The position numbers and the translations under genes are program-made. 64,000 bases of DNA from Spongiactinospora rosea. GTDB taxonomy: Bacteria; Actinomycetota; Actinomycetes; Streptosporangiales; Streptosporangiaceae. Shown piece by piece: positions 60,060 to 64,000 of this stretch. The DNA is taken from the NCBI RefSeq assembly GCF_003315795.1, contig NZ_QMEY01000023.1, positions 1-64,000 on the forward strand, written 5' to 3'. The notes beneath the pieces are model-generated. The model saw only the letters and a program-made list of their open reading frames with translations, did not search any database and had not been told where the DNA came from. Every line of letters begins with the position of its first letter. Positions within the stretch are counted from its first letter, which is position 1.

Positions 60060-62882
60060 CTACCATTTAACTTTTATTTTTACGCGAGTTCCATCCGGGT
60101 ATGACCTAAGCTTGTTCCCTATTGTGGCGCCGGCTCCGCCGTTATCCGAAGGAGTGATCGGCCGCACGCTTGCCCCTGCACCCCCTTCAACGAACATTGC
60201 CATCGGATACTCGTCGCGCTCCTTTCCTGAAACTGGCGGATGTCCTCGCAGCGACCTTGCTCGGTTCTTCCTCGCGCCAGATCGCTGGATTGTGAGGATA
60301 TCAGGGTGCCCAGCATTCTGTGCGTCCTCGATATGCTGTGCTGACTCTGGGTACTTTTGGCCATCGACCTCAATTTCACAATCCCAGCCCGGATGGGTGT
60401 TATGGGCGAGTATAGCCTGGTCGGCTACACCGACATAATAGGTGCTTACATCATCGACTGTCAGGTTGTGGACGCGTTGGTTGGCGGTGCGGCGTTCGAG
60501 TGCGGTGATCTGGACGTAGGTGCCGGCTGAGGTTTGCAGCCACATGCCGGGCTGAAGGCGGCCTGCGCTTACCCACTCGTCCAGGGCCGGGACCCAGAAG
60601 GGGTGTTCGTCTGTGGCGGTGATCTTGTCGATGGCGTTGCTGCGGGTGCCGTCGATGTCGATTGTGATCTCGACGAGGTTCTTCACGCCGTCACCCGTGA
60701 TCGCCGTGGTGACTGGCCTGGCCGTGCTGTAGCCGGCTTCTGGATCAGTGGCGAGGACGTAGTCGCCGACCTTCACATCCTCGATCGGCTTGGTGGAGCC
60801 GTCGGCCATGAGAACCGGCGTGCCGGGGACGAAGCTGTTGGGACGAAGATGGCAGCCCTGCGATCCGTCACCAGGAGTGTCAATGGGCGGCAGGTCGGGT
60901 GCGACTTCATCGATGATGTCGTCCACCAGTTGGTCGGTGGTGTTGTCTACCAGGTTCTCGACCAGGTCTTTCGCGCAACCACGCAGGCTAACGCAGTCCA
61001 TGTCCAGGTCGATGCCGAAAGGTTCGAGTCCCGTCGGGCCACCAGTGGTCTCACCGACCCACATGTCAATGCCGTCGGAGATCATCTCGATCTTGTCGTC
61101 GTTCGTGCTCTTCTTCTTGCTCTTGGAAGAGGACTTCGACTTGGTCTTGGTCTGGCTCTTGCTCTTGGAGGACGACTTCGACTTGGTCTTCTGGTTGGAA
61201 GCCTTCTTCTTGACCTTGTCTTGGGCCTTCTGCTTAGCCTTCTTTTTGACGTTCTGCTTGACCTTCTCCTTGATTTTCTGCTTTATTTTCTTATTTGCTT
61301 GCTCCCTTATCTTCTGTTTGATCTGCTTCCGGATTTTTTTCTCGATGGCCTTTGTGGCCTTCTTTGCGGCCTTCTTGACGGATCTCTGCAGCGCCTTCTT
61401 CAATGCGTTCTGAGCCGTCTTTGTGGCTTGCTGCGCGGCATTCTTCTGGGCCTTCGTCATCGCGCGCGCCCCCGTGCGTTTCGCCGCCTGCCCAGTCTTG
61501 GAGAGGAGCCGCTTGCCCACCTGGGTGGCACCTCGCTGGGCCAGGCGGCGGAGCAGGAGCTGGCCTCCGACTCGCCCCGCGGCGAACAGCAGTGGGATGC
61601 AGATCGGGCAGTTACCCGAAGGGTCGGTGTACGCAAGGGGGTCACCCATCGCGTACGTGTACCGGTTCAAGTTCGCTGACGGATACGGGCTTAGAGTCAC
61701 GTCATCGCGCGAGGCAAAGCCGCCGGTACCCGGGATGTACCAGCGAGCGAGCATGTTCACTTTGCCGGTCTGCGGGTCGGTGTACTCACCCTGGAAGCCG
61801 AGCCTGCGCCGCGCGCCGTTCTGCGCGACGACCTCGCCGAACGGGTCGTAAGCCGTCGAGTCCACCAGCGCCGTGCCCGAGAACGTGGCCACCACGTCGT
61901 CGTGCTGGTCGGACATGACCCCAACCGCCGGCCCGGCGCCTTCCTGAAGGCTCAGCAGGTCGCCCGACGGGTCGCGGCCGTACGTCGCCTGTACGGTTCC
62001 TGCCCCGTCTGTGACCGAGACGATGTCGTTATCAATCCCCGAGTACTGGAAGCGCTCCGTGTTCCCGCCCTGTGATCGGGATTCCAGCCGCCCCATCGCG
62101 TCATACGTATAGGTGGCGTCGCCATCCGCGACCATTCGGTCGAACGCGTCGAACGTCAGGTTTTTGGTAACGCCGTTCGTGGTCTCGCTGGCCAGCGTGC
62201 CACGCGGGGTGTACATGTAGTCTGCCCCGTCGCCGCTGAGCAGCCGGTTTCGGTCGTCGTAGGTGAATATCGCATCGCCGGCCTTGGTCCGATTGCCTGA
62301 TGCGTCCCACTCGTACGACGTCACGTTGCCGCCGGGCGCGGTCCATGAGGTAAGCCGCCCCGACTTGTCGTAGCTGTAGGTGTTGGTCCCCGCGCCTGCC
62401 GTACCGGTGGTGACCTTTGAGATGAGTTGGTCGTCCTTGTCCCAGGCGTAGGTGACCTTAGCCAGTTCCGCGTTCGAATTGCCCTTGAGCGTGTGACTGG
62501 TCACCCGATCCATCGCGTCGTAACCGAAGGACTGCGCGGTGACCGGGTTGGTGGAAGCCAGCGAAGTGATCCGGTCGGCGGCATCGTAACCGTAGGTGAG
62601 CTGCCGCCCGGAGACGGGATCGGTAGCTGTCTTCAGACGGTCGTCACTGTCCCAGCCGAACGTCGCCGCCCCTGCGGTGTCGGTGCGCTGTGTGACGTTG
62701 CCGAGGTCGTCGTAGCCAAAGGCCGCCGTCTGGCTGGTGCCCTTGGAAACCTTGGTCAGCAGGCCCCGGTCGTTGTACTCAAGGCTGTAGTCGCCGACCT
62801 TGCTCTCGCGTCCGGCCAGGTCGTAGCCGTACATCCGCACAGGCGTCGCCACCTGTGCGCCCGCCCCGGTCTCCTTGATCAC
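60060..62882 (-). CDS. RHS-repeat polymorphic toxin, 5'-truncated, with HINT and NucA/NucB-like DNase tip
   Basis: The open frame of 940 residues begins inside a YD-repeat domain, so the N-terminus is missing. YD repeats span about 10-370 (YGYDAADRITSLAS). The RHS core GFQGEYTDPQTGKVNMLARW ends near DPSGNCP (about 445). A Lys/Ala-rich segment follows (about 500-640). A HINT domain runs from NSFVPGTPVLMADGS to LAHNT. The last ~110 residues hold ERDEYPMAMFVEGGAGASVR and resemble NucA/NucB DNases. Upstream the frame joins an IS630 fragment at 62903. Without signal or promoter it may be silent. Confidence 0.85.
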   Translation of the reverse strand: MIKETGAGAQVATPVRMYGYDLAGRESKVGDYSLEYNDRGLLTKVSKGTSQTAAFGYDDLGNVTQRTDTAGAATFGWDSDDRLKTATDPVSGRQLTYGYDAADRITSLASTNPVTAQSFGYDAMDRVTSHTLKGNSNAELAKVTYAWDKDDQLISKVTTGTAGAGTNTYSYDKSGRLTSWTAPGGNVTSYEWDASGNRTKAGDAIFTYDDRNRLLSGDGADYMYTPRGTLASETTNGVTKNLTFDAFDRMVADGDATYTYDAMGRLESRSQGGNTERFQYSGIDNDIVSVTDGAGTVQATYGRDPSGDLLSLQEGAGPAVGVMSDQHDDVVATFSGTALVDSTAYDPFGEVVAQNGARRRLGFQGEYTDPQTGKVNMLARWYIPGTGGFASRDDVTLSPYPSANLNRYTYAMGDPLAYTDPSGNCPICIPLLFAAGRVGGQLLLRRLAQRGATQVGKRLLSKTGQAAKRTGARAMTKAQKNAAQQATKTAQNALKKALQRSVKKAAKKATKAIEKKIRKQIKQKIREQANKKIKQKIKEKVKQNVKKKAKQKAQDKVKKKASNQKTKSKSSSKSKSQTKTKSKSSSKSKKKSTNDDKIEMISDGIDMWVGETTGGPTGLEPFGIDLDMDCVSLRGCAKDLVENLVDNTTDQLVDDIIDEVAPDLPPIDTPGDGSQGCHLRPNSFVPGTPVLMADGSTKPIEDVKVGDYVLATDPEAGYSTARPVTTAITGDGVKNLVEITIDIDGTRSNAIDKITATDEHPFWVPALDEWVSAGRLQPGMWLQTSAGTYVQITALERRTANQRVHNLTVDDVSTYYVGVADQAILAHNTHPGWDCEIEVDGQKYPESAQHIEDAQNAGHPDILTIQRSGARKNRARSLRGHPPVSGKERDEYPMAMFVEGGAGASVRPITPSDNGGAGATIGNKLRSYPDGTRVKIKVKW

Positions 62883-62902
62883 CCGTCCGAGCTGGTCGAA
62901 CT

Positions 62903-63147
62903 CGCGATCCGGTGGATCACCTCGTGGACGGGGCCCTCATCGGCTGCACGGGGCAGGCGATCACCGGGAGCGTGTTGCGGGCTGCGGATGCCAAGAGCAT
63001 CATCGCCCGCCGGTACCGCACCGAACTGGTGCTGCCCCGCCGGACGATGCGCTGCAGTTTCTGTCCTTCGTGGTCCATCAGCCTGCGCACTGTGACCGGC
63101 CCTGCCGCCGCGCCTCCACCACGCCGCTCGTACATGAGGTGTCTCAT
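62903..63147 (-). mobile_element. IS630-family transposase fragment
   Basis: The minus strand encodes MRHLMYERRGGG..., then KLQRIVRRGSTSSVRYRRA, MMLLASAARNTLPVIA and, after a 1-nt frameshift, ADEGPVHEVIHRIA. This is the N-terminal HTH part of IS630-type transposases. The element stops at 62903, where the RHS reading frame takes over (EFDQLGRV). No inverted ends or DDE catalytic domain are present. Confidence 0.8.
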
Positions 63148-63207
63148 CCAACCGGCCCCGGCAGCTATACGCAAACCTGTTGATCTTTTCCGGTCACAGC
63201 ACTAGCT

Positions 63208-63433
63208 AGCGGCCTGGTCCTGTGCTTGCGGCGAGTGCCCGACCACCGCCCGCCTGCCTGAGGCGATCCCACCCGCCCCCCAGCAGTTCCACCTCGACAT
63301 CAGCGTCCCCGACTTGGAACAGGCCGCCCGCGCGGCCGAATCTGCAGGCGCAACCCTCTTGGACGACACTCACCCATGGCGCATCTACCCCGACCCCGCC
63401 GGCCACCACTTCTGTCTGCCGCACGAAGAGTAG
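63208..63433 (+). pseudogene. Broken 3' fragment of the VOC-family gene
   Basis: This matches the 3' half of the VOC gene at 58435-58806 (from AGCGGCCTGGTCCTGTGCTT to the stop), with internal deletions after GACCACCGCCC and no 5' end. Frameshifts make it non-functional. It is part of the right direct repeat. Confidence 0.85.
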
Positions 63434-63455
63434 GCCGGATGGCCGGTGGCATCAG

Positions 63456-63974
63456 TCATACGCTGAGCTCGATCGTCTTTCGCGCTGTCAGTAACGCGTA
63501 TACTCTTTGCCCGTTCATGTCCTTTACCAGAATGGTTCCCCCTGTACCGGCAGAGTCGATGCCGTACCAGTCCGCCTCCTCTCGGGTAGTGGGCATCCAT
63601 TGGTGTGCTTTCATCGTATCGACCACTTCTTGCAGGTCCACCTTGGCGACCAGCCTCATGTGAAGCGTAGATAATTCGGGCTGGTCGGATGAGCCGGAAT
63701 CGGGCGGCTCGCAGCCGGCGCCCTCGTATCGCTCTACGGTCACCCACTTCTTTGGTAATGAGTCGTTCATTGCGCCTGCGATCACGGCGAGCTGCTTTTT
63801 CTCATTGAAGTCACAAAAGGCGGATACGCCCCCGGCCGTGAAATACAGGAGGGTCAGCACGAGAGCTCCGATTACGGCTGCGAGAAGCGATGCCAGCCCA
63901 AGGCTGGTCGCTATGCGCCTGGCGCGACTTTTTTCTCCGCTGAAACGTGCCATGGTCGTCAGGCCCAATCTCAT
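63456..63974 (-). CDS. Single-pass membrane protein of unknown function (intact copy)
   Basis: The product is 172 residues from ATG 63974 or 165 from ATG 63953 (MARFSGEKSRARR). A basic N-terminus is followed by one membrane helix (LASLLAAVIGALVLTLLYF) and an extracellular part with two Cys (AFCDF, AGCEPP). No family is recognised. A decayed paralogue lies at 58822. Neither start has a good ribosome-binding site. Confidence 0.75.
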   Translation of the reverse strand: MRLGLTTMARFSGEKSRARRIATSLGLASLLAAVIGALVLTLLYFTAGGVSAFCDFNEKKQLAVIAGAMNDSLPKKWVTVERYEGAGCEPPDSGSSDQPELSTLHMRLVAKVDLQEVVDTMKAHQWMPTTREEADWYGIDSAGTGGTILVKDMNGQRVYALLTARKTIELSV

Positions 63975-64000
63975 TCGATATCATCGGCGCGCTGCCGGCC

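Larger units (their letters stand above)
63208..64000. repeat. Right copy of the ~0.8-kb direct repeat flanking the RHS island
   Basis: Direct repeat of 58582-59363 in the same orientation. It runs to the window edge, so its true right end is not seen. It begins 60 nt beyond the IS630 fragment. Confidence 0.9.

Overview
The window comes from a very GC-rich actinobacterium. WhiB, SigR/RsrA, Ni-SOD, NsdA-like and subtilisin-inhibitor genes, frequent GTG starts and 4-nt stop/start overlaps all point that way. The overall gene set suggests a Streptosporangiales-type organism (Nonomuraea/Streptosporangium-like), but that placement is inference. It opens with the 3' end of a 23S rRNA gene, a complete 5S gene and a strong terminator.

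From 0.5 to 12.4 kb lie a secreted alpha/beta-hydrolase peptidase, an ABC exporter convergent with a NarL-type two-component system whose kinase is frameshifted, a membrane VWA protein, and a phosphate locus: pstSCAB with a four-unit PHO-box-like array upstream of pstS and an OmpR-type regulator that has lost its phosphoacceptor Asp. From 12.5 to 14.6 kb lie a phosphatase/fructosamine-kinase pair (probable protein deglycation) and hisN.

From 14.7 to 35.1 kb the order rsgA-aroA-SRAP ... sigR-rsrA ... biotin carrier ... pdtaS-whiB1 matches the backbone of the Mycobacterium tuberculosis Rv3228-Rv3219 region. Extra genes sit between these: an epimerase, two HD-GYP-type membrane proteins (one intact, one degenerate), a stand-alone biotin carboxylase, a PASTA-type Ser/Thr kinase, a ThDP enzyme and bioF-GntR-bioD. 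sigR carries a near-perfect SigR-type promoter and an N-terminally extended reading frame.

From 35.4 to 45 kb lie a lipid kinase, an HTH/SRPBCC pair, sigF-rsbW, divergent sodN/sodX, a CGNR protein, a polar amino-acid ABC importer and a malic enzyme. An approximately 0.8-kb degenerate tandem repeat of unknown function follows. Then come an NsdA-like HTH/TPR regulator and a TetR/MFS efflux pair with an inverted repeat between them.

From 49.8 to 57.3 kb is the most distinctive conserved block: four consecutive secreted trypsin-like protease paralogues. Three carry an extra segment of about 130 residues and one has its catalytic Ser replaced by Asp. A subtilisin-inhibitor-like protein with Arg at the predicted P1 position lies directly beside them, so proteases, a probable pseudoprotease and a matching inhibitor form a plausible secreted module.

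The right end (57.4-64 kb) is mosaic. A 5'-truncated RHS toxin (RHS core, Lys-rich segment, HINT, NucA/NucB-like DNase tip) is followed by a SUKH-type immunity gene. An IS630 transposase fragment is fused to the truncated end of the RHS gene. The whole island lies between two copies of a roughly 0.8-kb direct repeat, and in each copy a different gene has decayed.
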